Below are positions 21,269-32,891 of a stretch of 64,000 nt of DNA, piece by piece. Source of the DNA: Engraulis encrasicolus (lineage: Eukaryota; Chordata; Actinopteri; Clupeiformes; Engraulidae); NCBI RefSeq assembly GCF_034702125.1, contig NC_085857.1, positions 55,682,714 through 55,746,713 of the forward strand, written 5' to 3'. The notes beneath the pieces are model-generated. The model saw only the letters and a program-made list of their open reading frames with translations. It was not told the DNA's origin and ran no database searches. The stretch's first letter is position 1, and every line of letters starts with the position of its first letter. Made by a program: the position numbers and the translations under genes.

Positions 21269-24200
21269 GTAAGTCTGGAGTGATCTGATGGTTTTCAAAG
21301 TACAGTGATTGCAATGAGCCATTTATGTCTATGTAGTCCTTCAGATTAGCTGGGCTTGTCAAATAGGCCGAATACACCTAAATAGAGTCTTGCTTGCGGA
21401 GAACGTAGTAGCCTAGTAGTCATTGATGATGATTTGGTGTATTTAGTCGATTCTTAGTTCTGTAAAGTGTAGTTATTTAAAAACTAATGTTTAACGACAA
21501 CACTGTTTTCTCACTGTATATGCTATGACATTCTTTCTGTGTTAACTCACTTTGTCTTGATATTTGATCTGCAGATTTGAATTGGGGCTTGAAGGAAGAA
21601 GACTTTGAAGAGGATATTCATCCAAGACAGGAAATAAAAAGGGAAGAAGACCATCATGACATCAAACAGGAAGACTCTACAGGTACATTTTTTTGCATGT
21701 ACAATTCCACATTAATTGGTAAGCCGTAAGAAGAGACTTGACTTCATTGAATGTTTATGAATAGAGAGTTTAAAATCCATATGTTCACTCAACAAATTTC
21801 ATTTTATATGTCCATGAAGCTAATGACAGGTTGACTTGTCTTTCTGTTTTGGACTATTGTCATGTTGGGATGCCCAAACAGTGTCCCATGTGTGTGACGG
21901 AGGTCATCTTGCACCTGTTCACCCCCCTCGGGGATCGAACGTGCGACCTCGTCAACTACAAAGATTCGGCAATGGGAGACACAGTACGATACCGCTGGGC
22001 CAAGAGACTAGTCTCTCGGCCCAACGGCACGAGACTGTATGAGGCTATCGGAGGGAGGTTTACCAACGTTCCACGCCAACTCTGTGCTAGTTAGCCTCCG
22101 TTACACTCTCCCCCTTAAACCTCACTCCCATCCCGGGTCAGCGGCACCACTGTGACGGAGGTCATCTTGCACCTGTTCACCCCCCTCGGGGATCGAACGT
22201 GCGACCTCGTCAACTACAACGATTCGGCAATGGGAGACACAGTACGATACCGCTGGGCCAAGAGACTAGTCTCTCGGCCCAACGGCACGAGACTGTATGA
22301 GGCTATCGGAGGGAGGTTTACCAACGTTCCACGCCAACTCTGTGCTAGTTAGCCTCCATTACATGTGCAGCTTCAAGTCTGATGAGTTTCAAATTTCCTC
22401 CAGTATTTTTCACAAGTTAATGTATTCATTGTTCTATGAGAATGGACCAAAAGTACAGTGCATTTGTAACTCATGTGTCCCCAAAACTTCAGTGGTCCAT
22501 CACCATGTCTCACAGACAAGATGGTGTGACTTTCACCATAGGCCATGTTGACTGTTCTCCAAATGAAGTGTTAATAATGGCTGAAAAGGCCCTGCCATGA
22601 CGGTAGGGCTCTGAGTTACTACGCCCTGGTTCAATTCCGGCCCTCTCCATCTCTCCATCTCTACTCGTTTCCTGTCTCTCCTCCACTATCCTGTGGCAAA
22701 GGGAAAAAGCCCTATACAGTGGCGCTCATATGTTTACATACCCCAGCAGAATAGACGCTTTCTCTGCGATATCTCACGAAATATGACGGATTACACAAAA
22801 CCTTTTTTTTCACTCATTGCTAGTGACTGGCTTAAGATATTTATTAGCATTATTCTGTGTTTACTCTTTCAAAAGCATGATCACAACCCAAACTACCCGA
22901 ATGACCCTGTTCAAAAGTTTACGTACCCTAGTTTCTGATGCTGAATATGACCCTGCTTAACATCAAGGACCGCTCTAAATTGTTTGTGGTAGTTGTGGAT
23001 AAGGCTCTTAATGTTCTCAGATGACAAAACAGCACATTCTTCCTGGCAGAATGGTTGTTTCCTATAACATCTTTGGGTGTCTTGCTGGAACCTCACATTT
23101 GAGGTTTCCCCTGAGTGGCTCAATGATGTTGAGATCAGGAGAGTGAGATGGTCGCTCAAAAACCTTCATTTTATTCTTTCTGAAGCTAATGATGGGTTGA
23201 TTTGGCTTTCTGTGTCGAAATATTGCCATGTTGGCACTGTTGGAATTTCAATTCAGAAATGCAATATGAGGGGTTTGGTTGGAATCAAGCCATTGGGCAA
23301 GGGAATCATTGCATTGCAATGATCATTGCAAGGGAAGTTGTTCAGGAGGCATAGGACAACCAAAAAATAACTTCAGGTGAAATGTAGGACAACATGAAAA
23401 AATGTTTTAAACTGTACAGGAAAGAGGCACTTGAGGAAAGATGGGCTGTTGGGGGTTGCCAGGAGAAAGCCATTACTACAAAAATGCAAACATGTTATTT
23501 TGCATATGATACACCAAATAGCATAGTGAGAAGCATCAGAATGCATCTGGCAAAGTCATTTGGAAAAATTAGATCAATATGGAACTTTTTTCAGCCACTA
23601 TTAACAGTACCATTTGGAGAACAGTCAACGGAGCCTATGATGAAAGTTACACCATCCCTTCTGTGAAACATGGTTATGGACCACTGATGTCATGATGTCA
23701 CATTTGAGTTACAAATGCACTACACTTTTGGTCCATACTCACAGAATGATGAATACATTGCCCCGTGAAAAATACTGGAGGAAACTTGACACTCATCAGC
23801 CTTGAATCTGCACATGGTTCATTGTTGGACATGCCAACATGACAATATTTCAGCACAAAAGCCAAATCAACCCGTCATTAGCTTCAGAAAGAATAAAATG
23901 AAGTTTTTGTGCGACCGTCTCACTCTTCTGATCTCAACATCATTGAGCCACTCAGGGGAAACCTCAAATGTGAGGTTCCAGCAAGACACCCAAAGGTATT
24001 ATAGGAAACAACCATTCTGCCAGGAAGAATGTGCTGTTTTGTCATCAGAGAACATTAAGAGCCTTATCCACAACTACCACAAACAATTTAGAGCGGCCCC
24101 TGATGTTAAACAGGGCCATATTCAGCATCAGAAACTAGGGTATATAAACTTTTGAACAGGGTCATTTGGGTAGTTTGGGTTGTGATCATGCTTTTGAAAG

Positions 24201-27200
24201 AGTAAACACAGAATACTGCTAATAAATATCTTAAGCCAGTCACTAGCAATGAGTGAAAAAAAAGGTTTTGTGTAATCCTTCATATTTTGAGAGAAATCGA
24301 CAAGAAAGCGTATATTCTGCTGGGGTATGTAAACATATGATCACCATATAGTATAACTGTATATGCATATATATAAAAATAAATAATAATGGCTGAAAAA
24401 ATGGCGGCCTTCATGGCCGTGAACCTGCCACCTTGTCAACACATCGGGTTTGACATTGGGAGGCACAGTAATAGACCACAGAGCAAAAGGGCCGGTCCGA
24501 TAGCCCTACGCTACCGCACTGTATGGAGGCTTCGGGAGGGAGGTTTTACTAACATTCCACGCCACACTTTGCTAGTTGTCCACCGTTACATATTTGCACC
24601 AGCTTAACAACTCTACTGTAGTCTTCAGGCTAGTCTGAGCTCTGCTTAAATTTTCTACAGCAGCAGAGATCTCCATAACATTAGAAGAGGAGGAGGAGAT
24701 GAAGTGGGAGGATGAGGAGGAGGATGAGGGGGATGGAGGAATGTGGACTTCTAGGGACAGCGCAGAGGAACCTCACCAACATGTCTCTACTCGTACAAGT
24801 ACGTCTTAAACGTTTTCTTTTCTTCAGAAATGATTAAATCATCACGTCTTCTCTCATGTAGACGGAATAAGCAGGTAATTAGATAAATTAGAAACAAGCA
24901 GAGGTGGCAAAAGTGAAAGTAAAAAAATAAATACAGTTTCAACACGAGTAACTTATGTGAGTCTTACGACCAGTTGACTCTGCGCTGTTTGGATATGTGT
25001 TGGGTTCGGCAAGAGTCAAATGAAAACTGAAATTAAAGTCTGCGACCTAAAGCTCCCGTTTCTCTTATTTGAATGTGACGTTTCGGGCAGCATGCCTTTC
25101 ATCAGTCATGATGTTGTCTGATAAAGGGCATGCTGCCCGAAACATCAAATTCAAATAAGAGAAATGGGAGCTTGGTGTCACAGACTTTATTTTCAGTTTT
25201 CATTTGACCTTGCTAGTCCTGCACCCAATCTTTTTCAGACAGAAGTGCACATTTTTTCTTTGTTACACAAAACGACAAGAGTCATACACTAAGGAGGAAG
25301 GGAGTCCCACACAGGATCTGATTGCAATTGGGGGTCCAAGCCCAACATGTTTTTTTTTCAAATTGGGAACACTGATGATGAGATAGATTCCTGAAATAGT
25401 TGTCCTACTTTGTCTTTGGCTTTCATATTTTTATTTTCAGCATGTTCAGTACAATATTTCCTGAACTGCATCCAGCTCCTGCTCTGTGCGACTCCCTTTC
25501 TCCTCAGTGTGGGCCATTGTCCTTTCTCCTCTGTGTATAAAGTATAGGCCCATAGTCCTTTCTCCTCAGTGTACCCTTTGAGGAGTAAGGACTTTTCCCA
25601 GTTCTTTTAGAATTTCACTTGAACACTCTACAGCTCCCATAGAACTCTGCTTAAAAATGCTGCAAAGTCCTTGTGACATCATATTAACTATATTTTTTTT
25701 AACTTTTTTTTTTTTTTTTTTTTTTACAAAATTCCAATCACATATTTGTAATGTTACTCCTCAAAGGGTTAAGTATAGGACCATTGTCCTTTCATCTCAG
25801 TGTATTAATTATACAGCAGGCCTCTTGTCCTTTCTCCTCAGTGTATTAAGTACAGGTCCATTGTCCTGTACTAAGCATCAGATGTTCTACCCTTTCATGT
25901 GTAGGTCTTTCAAGCTGATTCTAATTCTACTTTTCGTGTGATCAAACAATTTCAGTCTTTGATTTGTGTACCCAAGCAGACCCTTTCATTACTTAAGCCA
26001 AATAATCAGCAGAGGAATTTGATTTATCAATGGTTTTAGTAACTAGTAACTGTATAACTTGTCGTTACAGGGGGTCTACAAAGGATACCGTCAAACAAAA
26101 TGCGCAAAACTTTAGAGAAAAGAAGAGGACAACTGTCTTATGATTATTCTGAGTATGGAAGGATTTTTATTGAAATGCAACCTATCAAAGCACACCAGAG
26201 AACGGTCAAACCTTTCAAGTGCATGAAGTGTTGGACACCGTTTAAATATAAATGTAATTTATTGGTACATCAAAAAACTCACATTTTGAAGAAGCCTTTT
26301 AAGTCTATAACAAGTAGAAAGGCCATTGGAGCACATAGTTTCAAGCCATGTCAGTGCACTACATGTGAAAAGTCATTCGCATGCAGATGGACCCACAAAA
26401 TTCACCAGAGAATTCATACTGTAGAAAAACCTTATCAGTGTAGCATTTGTGGAAAAGCCTTTGTAGCCAAACTTGATCTCCAAAAGCATCAGCGAACCCA
26501 TACTAGAGAAAGGTCTTACCAGTGTAGCTGTGAGAAGGACTTTGCAGACCGGTCTAATTTTAGAAGGCATCAGAGAACCCATACTGGAGAGAAGTCTTAC
26601 CAGTGTAGCATATGTGAGAAGGACTTTGCAGACCCGTCTAATTTTAGAAGACATCAGAAAACTCATACTGGAATAAAACCTCACCAGTGTAGTACATGCG
26701 GAAAGAACTTTGCCTTCATATCGTATCTCAAAATTCACCAGAGATTTCACTCTGGAGAAAAGCCTTACCAGTGTAGCATATGTGGAAAAGCCTTTGCAAC
26801 CATACTTGGTCTCCAAAAGCATCAACGAACCCATACTGGAGAGAGGCCTTACCAGTGTAGCATATGTGAGAAGGACTTTGCAGACCTGTCTCATTTTAGA
26901 AGGCATCAGAGAATTCATACTGGATTAAAACCTCACCAGTGTAGTACATGCGGAAAGAACTTCGCACTCATATCGTATCTCAAAATTCATCAGAGAACTC
27001 ATACTAGAGAAAAGCGATATCCTTGTACTTACCAGTGCAGGACATGTGAAAACTCCTTTTTACACAAAAGCCAGCTAGACTGCCATCAGAGAACCCATCC
27101 AGGGGAAAAACCATACCAGTGTAGCATATGCGAAAAAGGCTTTACACAGTCAAGATACGTAAAGGATCATATGATAACTCATTCTGGAGAAAAGCCTTAC

Positions 27201-27923
27201 CAGTGTAGCACATGTGGAAAGAGCTTTGCACGTAAATGTTCTCTCACAATTCACCAGACAACTCATACTAGAGAAAATCAGTGCAGCATATGTGGAAAGG
27301 CCTTTGGCCGAATGGTTGACCTCAGTCGCCATAAGATAGTCAATTCTGGGGAAAAACCATATCCGTGTAATACATGTGGAAAGAGCTATAGCCAAAAAAC
27401 TCATCTCAAAGTTCACCAGAGAACTCATACTGGAGAAAAGCCTTACCAGTGCACCACATGTGGAGAGGGCTTTGCATTCAGGCATGCTTTAAATCTTCAC
27501 CAGAGAACCCATCTGGAAGCCCATGCAAAGGAAATGTCCTATCATACTGGAGGAAAACCTTTCCAATGTACTACATGTGGAAATGCCTTTGTTAACAAAA
27601 GTCAGCTCAACATTCACCAGAGAACCCATACTGGAGAAAAGCCTTACCAATGTAGCATATGTGGAAAGGCCTTTGTTACCAAAGCTCATCTCAAAATTCA
27701 CCAGAGAACTCATACTGGAGAAAAACGTTACCTTTGCACCACATGTGGAAAGGCCTTTGCACAGTTGGGTCACTTCAAAGATCACCAGATTCTCCATACT
27801 GGGCAAAAACCTTACCAGTGTACCACATGTGGATTGGCCTTTGCAGTCAAAAGTTATCTGAAACGGCATCAGAAAAGCAGGCATGTGCAGAGAAGAGATG
27901 CTACGGTGACTGCAGCTGTTTGA
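21265..27923 (+). CDS. ZNF2: type II C2H2 zinc-finger protein, 700 aa, intact
   Basis: Predicted join 21265-21268, 21575-21682, 24661-24798, 26071-27923, all phase 1, exactly 700 codons. Residues 2-37 are the DLN...DST cassette; 38-83 a Glu-rich acidic segment (exon 4); 94-133 a conserved lead-in ([16 protein letters not shown], then a degenerate finger [12 protein letters not shown]); fingers run from 134 to about 690. Of 19 finger units 17 have full C2H2 ligands; unit 4 has C-S-C (one residue short) and unit 13 lost its last His. Units 3-6 and 7-9 are a recent internal duplication. Probable nuclear sequence-specific DNA-binding regulator; target unknown. Its introns hold Tc1-like and tRNA-like repeats and its 3' UTR two hAT insertions, yet the coding frame is clean. 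Confidence 0.85.
21575..21682 (+). CDS. ZNF2 exon 3: DLN...DST cassette
   Basis: 108 nt, acceptor CTGCAG, donor GTACAT, phase 1 to phase 1. Reads DLNWGLKEEDF to [16 protein letters not shown] and IKQE retained. Confidence 0.78.
21820..22560 (+). mobile_element. Relic long-TIR Tc1-like copy in ZNF2 intron 3
   Basis: Matches the Tc1-like relics at 49109-49770 and 55875-56575 (GAAGCTAATGACAGGTTGAC, GTCCATCACCATGTCTCACA) but lacks the left TIR and is interrupted by the tRNA-like repeat at 21893-22361. The shared position in ZNF2, ZNF4 and ZNF5 shows the insertion predates their divergence. Confidence 0.6.
21893..22361 (-). repeat. Head-to-tail dimer of a tRNA-like repeat (258-bp period)
   Basis: TGTGACGGAGGTCATC begins at 21893 and again at 22151. 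Read on the minus strand each unit has a B-box-like CACGTTCGATCCCCG and an upstream GGCCCAGCGGTATCG resembling an A-box region, so it may be tRNA-derived. The insertion split CCCATGTGCAGC (intact at 49.55 and 56.36 kb), with CATGTG on both sides as the likely target duplication. The embedded open frames are not genes. Confidence 0.6.
22717..24348 (+). mobile_element. Tc1-like element with about 0.5-kb inverted repeats, dead transposase
   Basis: Left end CAGTGGCGCTCATATGTTTA at a TA. The right end holds the inverted GTATGTAAACATATGATCAC near 24324. Arms of about 520-550 bp mirror each other (GCACATTCTTCCTGGCAGAA at 23031 and inverted at 24015). The central 23390-23690 keeps transposase-like traces ([20 protein letters not shown]) with stops. 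It sits in ZNF2 intron 3. Confidence 0.7.
24390..24595 (-). repeat. Degenerate relative of the tRNA-like repeat
   Basis: Shares the CTGTATGGAGGCTTCGGGAGG and CATTCCACGCCA-type right half and the CATTGGGAGGCACAGTA-type left half with 21893-22361, but is diverged. Confidence 0.45.
24661..24798 (+). CDS. ZNF2 exon 4: Glu-rich acidic segment (type II)
   Basis: 138 nt (46 codons), acceptor TTCTACAG, donor GTACGT, phase 1 to phase 1. Reads AAEISITLEEEEE, then an E/D run with MWTSRDSAEEP, and ends VSTRT. ZNF4 and ZNF5 have a homologous 132-nt exon with Gln in part of the acidic run. Likely disordered. Confidence 0.72.
25016..25207 (+). repeat. Palindromic repeat (TTTCGGGCAGCATGCC / GGCATGCTGCCCGAAA)
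   Basis: Both arms are present in ZNF2 intron 4. ZNF4 (about 51.09-51.18 kb) and ZNF5 (about 57.89-57.99 kb) contain mainly the left arm, ending CCCTTCATCAGACATCATGA. A MITE-like fold-back of unassigned family. Confidence 0.65.
26071..27923 (+). CDS. ZNF2 exon 5: zinc-finger exon, 19 units
   Basis: Acceptor GTTACAG ends 26070; the split codon with the exon 4 final A gives Arg, then GLQRIPSNKM. Continuous fingers to the TGA at 27921. Linkers vary ([24 protein letters not shown]). The tail RRDATVTAAV is finger-free. Confidence 0.9.
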
Positions 27924-27949
27924 TGTTGTTACCTCACGATACTATAGAA

Positions 27950-29270
27950 CAGTGTTGGGTAAGTTACTTTTTAAAAGTAGTTAGTTACTTTACTTAAGTT
28001 ACTGCGTTCAATTGTAACTGAATTACTTTACTTATTACTAATAACTTGTTACTTATTACTTTACTTTACTTTTCGCGGGAAAAGGGATTTTAACCAGTGG
28101 CACACCTATAATACACCTGCTTCCCAAGGTTGTAGGCCGGCTGTGTAAATGGCCTAATATTTTAATCTGTGCAAACTGTAGGCCTACCTCTATGGAATCC
28201 CTCATATAGGCCTATTGTCATTCTCACATCTAAAATGCATTTCATGATTGCCCTGTAGGCCTGTTTATAACAGTGTCAATACATTTGAATCTAGTCTAAC
28301 ATTACGCCATAGAATAATATTGTCTTTTATTGTCATGTCAGCATTAAAATTACTTTTGGTCTCACAGAATAAAAACAAAATGAGTAAGGTGAGGTGGCCA
28401 TACCAAACAGAAATGTTGTAGGTTGGACACTCTGCTTACATCCTCTCCTAGATGTTGCAGCTTAGGCTACTCCAAAGCCTTTCAGTTCCCTGCGCATTGC
28501 ATATGCATCAACATTATTATTAAAGATTCTGCCGAATGCAGAATCCGTTCGTGCTGGAAGACGGTTTGATCAGGCACATTTGAACAGCCCGAAGAACGTG
28601 GCGGCCTCAACGCCATGGTGTTGCTTGCGCTGTTGTTCTCATGTTATTATTCCCAATTACTTGACTCGCGCTGGCTGCTGCTGCTGACGGAGCTACCCAA
28701 ATTGTTTTTTTTGCCGTGTAGCCTATTTAACTGTCATCAGTGAGCACAAAAGAGGCTATGGCATTTGCGATATGGGGTACAGCTGTTTTAGAATGCATTT
28801 GCGTAACGATGAACTCGGAATGACTGTAGATTTAACTGCGCAGCGAATCACTTTCACTTTCCCTCCATGGCATAAATTAAAAGGTTAGTATTGTAGTATA
28901 GGTTAACCACATCACAGTGCAATGGGCTCATGAAAGTCCCACTGAAAGACCTTGCATGCACGAGGAAGGAACAGCAGTCTGCGTGCGGGCGCTCTCACAC
29001 ACGTGCACACACCCAATTCCGAGAGCTCGAGAAGGGCTGGGGAAAACAGCCCAGACAGAGCTCTTCGCGCATCTAGAACTACTAATAACAGCAGACCTTA
29101 AGATGATTTCAAGGCTGAAATGTATAACGAGTAACGACCGTTACGGCAGCGCAGTAACTGTAATTAAATTACTGAAATTTGAAGAGTAATGCGTTACGTT
29201 CCTACGTTAGTGCCAAAAGTAATTAAATTACGTAACGACGTTACTTAGTAACGCGTTACCCCCAACACTG
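27950..29270 (+). mobile_element. hAT-type non-autonomous element (CAGTGTTGGGTAAG), 9/8-bp TSD
   Basis: Starts CAGTGTTGGGTAAGTTACTT and ends GCGTTACCCCCAACACTG. ACTATAGAA is duplicated at 27941-27949 and 29271-29279 (8 bp CTATAGAA is the usual hAT size). Subterminal regions are rich in GTTACTT/AAGTAAC repeats. No transposase frame. It lies 27 bp after the ZNF2 stop, in the 3' UTR. Confidence 0.88.
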
Positions 29271-29279
29271 ACTATAGAA

Positions 29280-29496
29280 CAGTGGTTTTCAACCTTTTTC
29301 GAACAAACACCCCATTGACCTCATCATAATCCTGCCCCCCTTAGTATTATATATAAAAGTAACTATAATAAAATTGACTAATGCAACCCAATGGTAATTA
29401 AGCCCCACCAGCTGTCAGCTGTATCCTTCTCAACACACCCCTAGGACTCCCCAACACTCGTTGGGGGGGCTGTACCACCCCCATTGAGAAACGCTA
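29280..29496 (+). mobile_element. Second hAT-type MITE at the same target site
   Basis: CAGTGGTTTTCAACC at the left and TTGAGAAACGCTA at the right are degenerate inverted ends. Flanks CTATAGAA (29272-29279) and CTCTAGAA (29497-29504) match 7 of 8. ZNF1 3' UTR shows the unoccupied site (CTCTGGAATTCAATGC). Confidence 0.7.
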
Positions 29497-30031
29497 CTCT
29501 AGAATTAAATGCTGCTCTCTGAATCCAGCTCCATTGCAAATCGCCTTGCTCTGTCTTTGCAGTATAGACAGGTGATTTCACTATCAGATCTCTTGAGACG
29601 CCAATCCAAGGTTCCAAGAGAGAAATTCTTTGCACAAATTTGACCAACCAGCTGTGAATTGGCTTATCATAATGAGGGCTTAAGACATTCTGTGCATTCT
29701 GAGGCTTAAGTTATTCTGTGCACATCAAATATATCAAAGTGTGAATTGGAGTGTACTGCACGGTCAAAACATTCTTAGTACTCCAAAAGTCCAAACTGGA
29801 GAAATGTGGCAGATGTGACATGCGATTGTGGAATGATGATGACATGTTATTTGCTTATACTTTTTAATATGCTGTATATATAGTTTTGTTGTATATGCTG
29901 TATATATATATTTGTTGATATCCCTGTGAAGTGTAAGTGCACTTACACAGAGGTATGAATGCTCATGTGTCCAATAGGGCTGGATATCTTACCAACAGCT
30001 CTGATGATGTCAATACATGTTGTATTGTTCA

Positions 30032-30037
30032 AATAAA
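30032..30037 (+). promoter_or_regulatory. Candidate poly(A) signal of ZNF2
   Basis: AATAAA in GTTCAAATAAACCC; the same context is at 36607 after ZNF3, so this is likely the conserved 3' end of the family. Confidence 0.5.
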
Positions 30038-30633
30038 CCCTTTTTCATGGAGGGATAAAATAATCTATGACTCCTTTAGTTATTTACTTACCATATGTTT
30101 ATCTGCTTCTGTCTTGAAAACTGTCCCTGTCTGCTGCCTTGCTGTAAGGTCATTTTAAAAGAAGTGGTTTTCATACAAGAAAAGTTTTATCTGAACATTA
30201 TTATAGTTGTTGCCATGGCTACTTTAACATAAATTGGTTAACATTATAGTGTAGCTTTGGTAACAGTATTCACATGTATTGTTGGTCTGTGTAGGCCTAG
30301 GCTGTTGTCCTTTCTTGTGAAATTCAAATTAAAATTTAGCAATATTAAGAAAAAAGCTACAAAGACAAAAAAGGTCCAAAAGGGAGTCCAGCAGAAAAGG
30401 GTTATAATGGTCAGCGAATTTATAATGGTCAGTAGCAGACAAATGAACATGCCGCCTACGGATGTAGCACAGTAGCTGAGTTTGTTTTACGCATGGCTAA
30501 TAAACAAGTTTTCCATAGTTGGGAAGGATACTGGTGAAATGCATCCCATCACATGTGGAATATCTGTTCCATGTCTGTTTATTTACTCATTTGAGTATCT
30601 TATTCTGAATACTTGATGGACTGAATTGAACAA

Positions 30634-30805
30634 GGGTCCGTTTCTCGATTCTTGTCGTTGCTAACCGTCTTAAGACCGTCTTAAGATAGTCTTGCCGTTC
30701 CCTTGGATTTAGTGGTGAGCGTCGCTGTCGAGAGAGAGAGTTGAGTCGCTCTTACGAAGGACGTTGCTACCGTCGTTAGCAAAGACGCTTTCGAGATACG
30801 GACCC
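30634..30805 (+). mobile_element. MITE with GGGTCCGT(T/A)TCTCGA ends
   Basis: Left GGGTCCGTTTCTCGAT and right TTCGAGATACGGACCC are inverted; the interior also folds (CGTCTTAAGACCGTCTTAAG). Lies 5' of the broken ZNF3 exon 2. Confidence 0.65.
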
Positions 30806-30925
30806 CTGCTTTGCTGTCTTGTATAACTATTTTCATTCTTGTAAATGGCGGAGAGAAGACCATCATGTCTGCATGTGTAGGAAGACAAATTCCTGTGCAA
30901 ACAGACAATAATGTTTATCTTACCA

Positions 30926-30948
30926 TTTCTTAACTCAGCTGATCCTGG
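30926..30948 (+). pseudogene. ZNF3 exon 2 remnant: start codon and donor lost
   Basis: Aligns with GATCATGG|GTAAGTCTGGAGTG of the other copies but reads GATCCTGG followed by CTGAGTCTGGAGTG: ATG became CTG and the donor GT became CT. No substitute start microexon seen nearby. Confidence 0.7.
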
Positions 30949-31122
30949 CTGAGTCTGGAGTGCAGGGCTTGACATTCACTGGCCACAGTGGCTAGTGGTT
31001 TTCACAAGTCACTAGCCACTCAGGCTTTCTACTAGACACAGATTTACTCACAGTTGTTTTCCTGCTAAACAAAGAGGATTAGTGATATGAACACATCATG
31101 CCTGCATGTAAAATTGACACCA

Positions 31123-31383
31123 CTATACTGCCCTACAAAGGCAAAGTGCAGTAACTACATAGTTAGTCAAACTTGTTTTTAGACTGACAATGGTCTTAAT
31201 TATTGATCTTATGTCAAAGTCTTAACATCCAAATGTGAAATGTGACCTTTGGTTTTTGTAGATATATTGCTGTCATAACTGCCGTAACTACAATATTCAA
31301 CCTAATATCGAGGCTTTGGAGGAAGTTTTCTCAGTTTCAATGTTGCCATAGTTACTGCACTTTGCCTTTGCTTGGCAGTATAG
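31123..31383 (+). mobile_element. Palindromic MITE (CTATACTGCC...GGCAGTATAG)
   Basis: Left arm CTATACTGCCCTACAAAGGC with GCAAAGTGCAGTAACTA; right arm TAGTTACTGCACTTTGCC and GGCAGTATAG. A fragment of the same right arm is at about 50936 and 57736. Confidence 0.65.
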
Positions 31384-31752
31384 CGTTCACCTGTTTTATA
31401 ACTTTATAACGGCCATCTATTTATTTGCTGCTCTGCACATCCGCCCATGCTATGGGGTAAATTGGGACTGTCCACTGTTGATGGATGACTTTTGTCCATA
31501 TCCAATGTCTTTTTATGTAATGGGAGAATCTGTTCGGGGTAAATGTGCTTTGGGAATCTGTCTGTATTGTGTTTGTTTTCATCTCTTACGCTCCATTTAC
31601 TCAGATACTTCCTCCACAGGGAGCAATAAAGCTACTACTACTACTATTACTACTACTTCTACAGCTCATTTCAAAACTAAGTTGAATGACAACACTGCTT
31701 TCTGACTAAATCTGATGCAAAGACGTTCTCTCTGTGTTCACTCACATTTTAG

Positions 31753-31860
31753 ATTTGAATTGTGGCTTGAAAGAAGAAAAATTTGAAGAAGATATTTGTC
31801 CAAGACGGGAAATAAAAAGGGAAGAAGAGACTCATGACATCAAACAGGAAGATTCTACAG
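31753..31860 (+). CDS. ZNF3 exon 3: DLN...DST cassette
   Basis: 108 nt, acceptor TTTTAG, donor GTACAAG. Reads [11 protein letters not shown] to DIKQEDST; the three psi-K-x-E sites are retained despite loss of the start exon, which suggests recent inactivation or use of another start. Confidence 0.7.
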
Positions 31861-32139
31861 GTACAAGACATTAGCAGATGAACTTTTACATGACAAACAA
31901 TGTTTACAACAATGAACTAGACATAGTTCTCTTTTGCGAGATTGCGAGCTTTATTGTTCAATATCATTGACAAAGCCAAAACCACAGACAGGCATTCATT
32001 TTATATAAAAACAGTGAAAACATATGGGTTAGATGTCATTTTATATTATTCATTTGAAATGTATTTGGCTGTGGTTTCACCTGAACACTAAGGAAATGTG
32101 GCACCGTATTAAACACATGCAGTTCGTTCACAGGCACCA

Positions 32140-32257
32140 GATTGAACTAGTTCATTGTTCGTTCATCATGCAGTACACATAGAGCGTTCAGTATTCGCCC
32201 AAATTATGAACTAGTTCATGAACTATAGTTCATTGAACTAGTTCAGGTATAACACTG
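32140..32257 (+). mobile_element. hAT terminal fragment with GAACTAGTTC repeats
   Basis: Repeated GAACTAGTTC and ATGAACTATAGTTCAT palindromes end in AGGTATAACACTG, a hAT-like tip. Only one end was found. Confidence 0.5.
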
Positions 32258-32537
32258 GACATAACCCTTGTCTTGTTGTCGTACTGTGCTGCTTCTTGAA
32301 GGTTGAGAGACATGTCTTGTTGTCTCTGGAAGTTCACATAAAACACAGTATCAGCGAAGAATTTTGTTGAATAACTCTGAAAGCGACAACATTCCTCAGT
32401 GTATATTCAATTTGAAAATCTCAGATGTATTCTTGCAACTCATTTCAGATATGTGTATATTGTTAGTAGTTTATTTCCAAAATGAATGCTGCCTTTTCAC
32501 AATTATGCCATTTTGAATTTCCAGAAATAGACGCTTA

Positions 32538-32891
32538 TAGCCTAGTAAACCAGCGCCATCCGCTGGACAACTTTTTTTTTGCCTGCGAGTGGTCTAGCCT
32601 TGGACGGTTGAACATTTTGAACATGTTGCACTGAATCTGGCAAACCAATCATAACAGAGATTTGTTTAAAATCAAAGCGGGCAGGGTTTTGAGGGAGTGA
32701 TGACGAAGCAACGCTGGGAAAGCACATCAATGAGAAATATGGTGCTGATTGGTCAGAGCGTTGGCCTATAAGCACAGGTATGGTTTGGAAGACAGCGGGT
32801 TGTTCTCATCCTCAATCTTCTAATGTACTATTCATTGGGGCCAGATTAAATTACACATCCAATCTCACATTTAGGATGGTTTATCAGGCTA
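32538..32891 (+). mobile_element. Second copy of the 19.6-kb MITE family
   Basis: TAGCCTAGTAAACCAGCGCC left and ATGGTTTATCAGGCTA right, with the shared AATCAAAGCGGGCAGGGTTT inside. In the intron before ZNF3 exon 5. Confidence 0.65.

Noticed and set aside
22152..22352. 66-codon frame repeated at 21831-22094
   Set aside because: It lies within the tandem tRNA-like repeat and is duplicated only because the repeat is.
26373..27884. Minus-strand open frames of 111-181 codons across the ZNF2 finger exon
   Set aside because: They are the mirror of the repeated finger codons (repeating L-S-T-C-A-T-L-type peptides), with no independent support.
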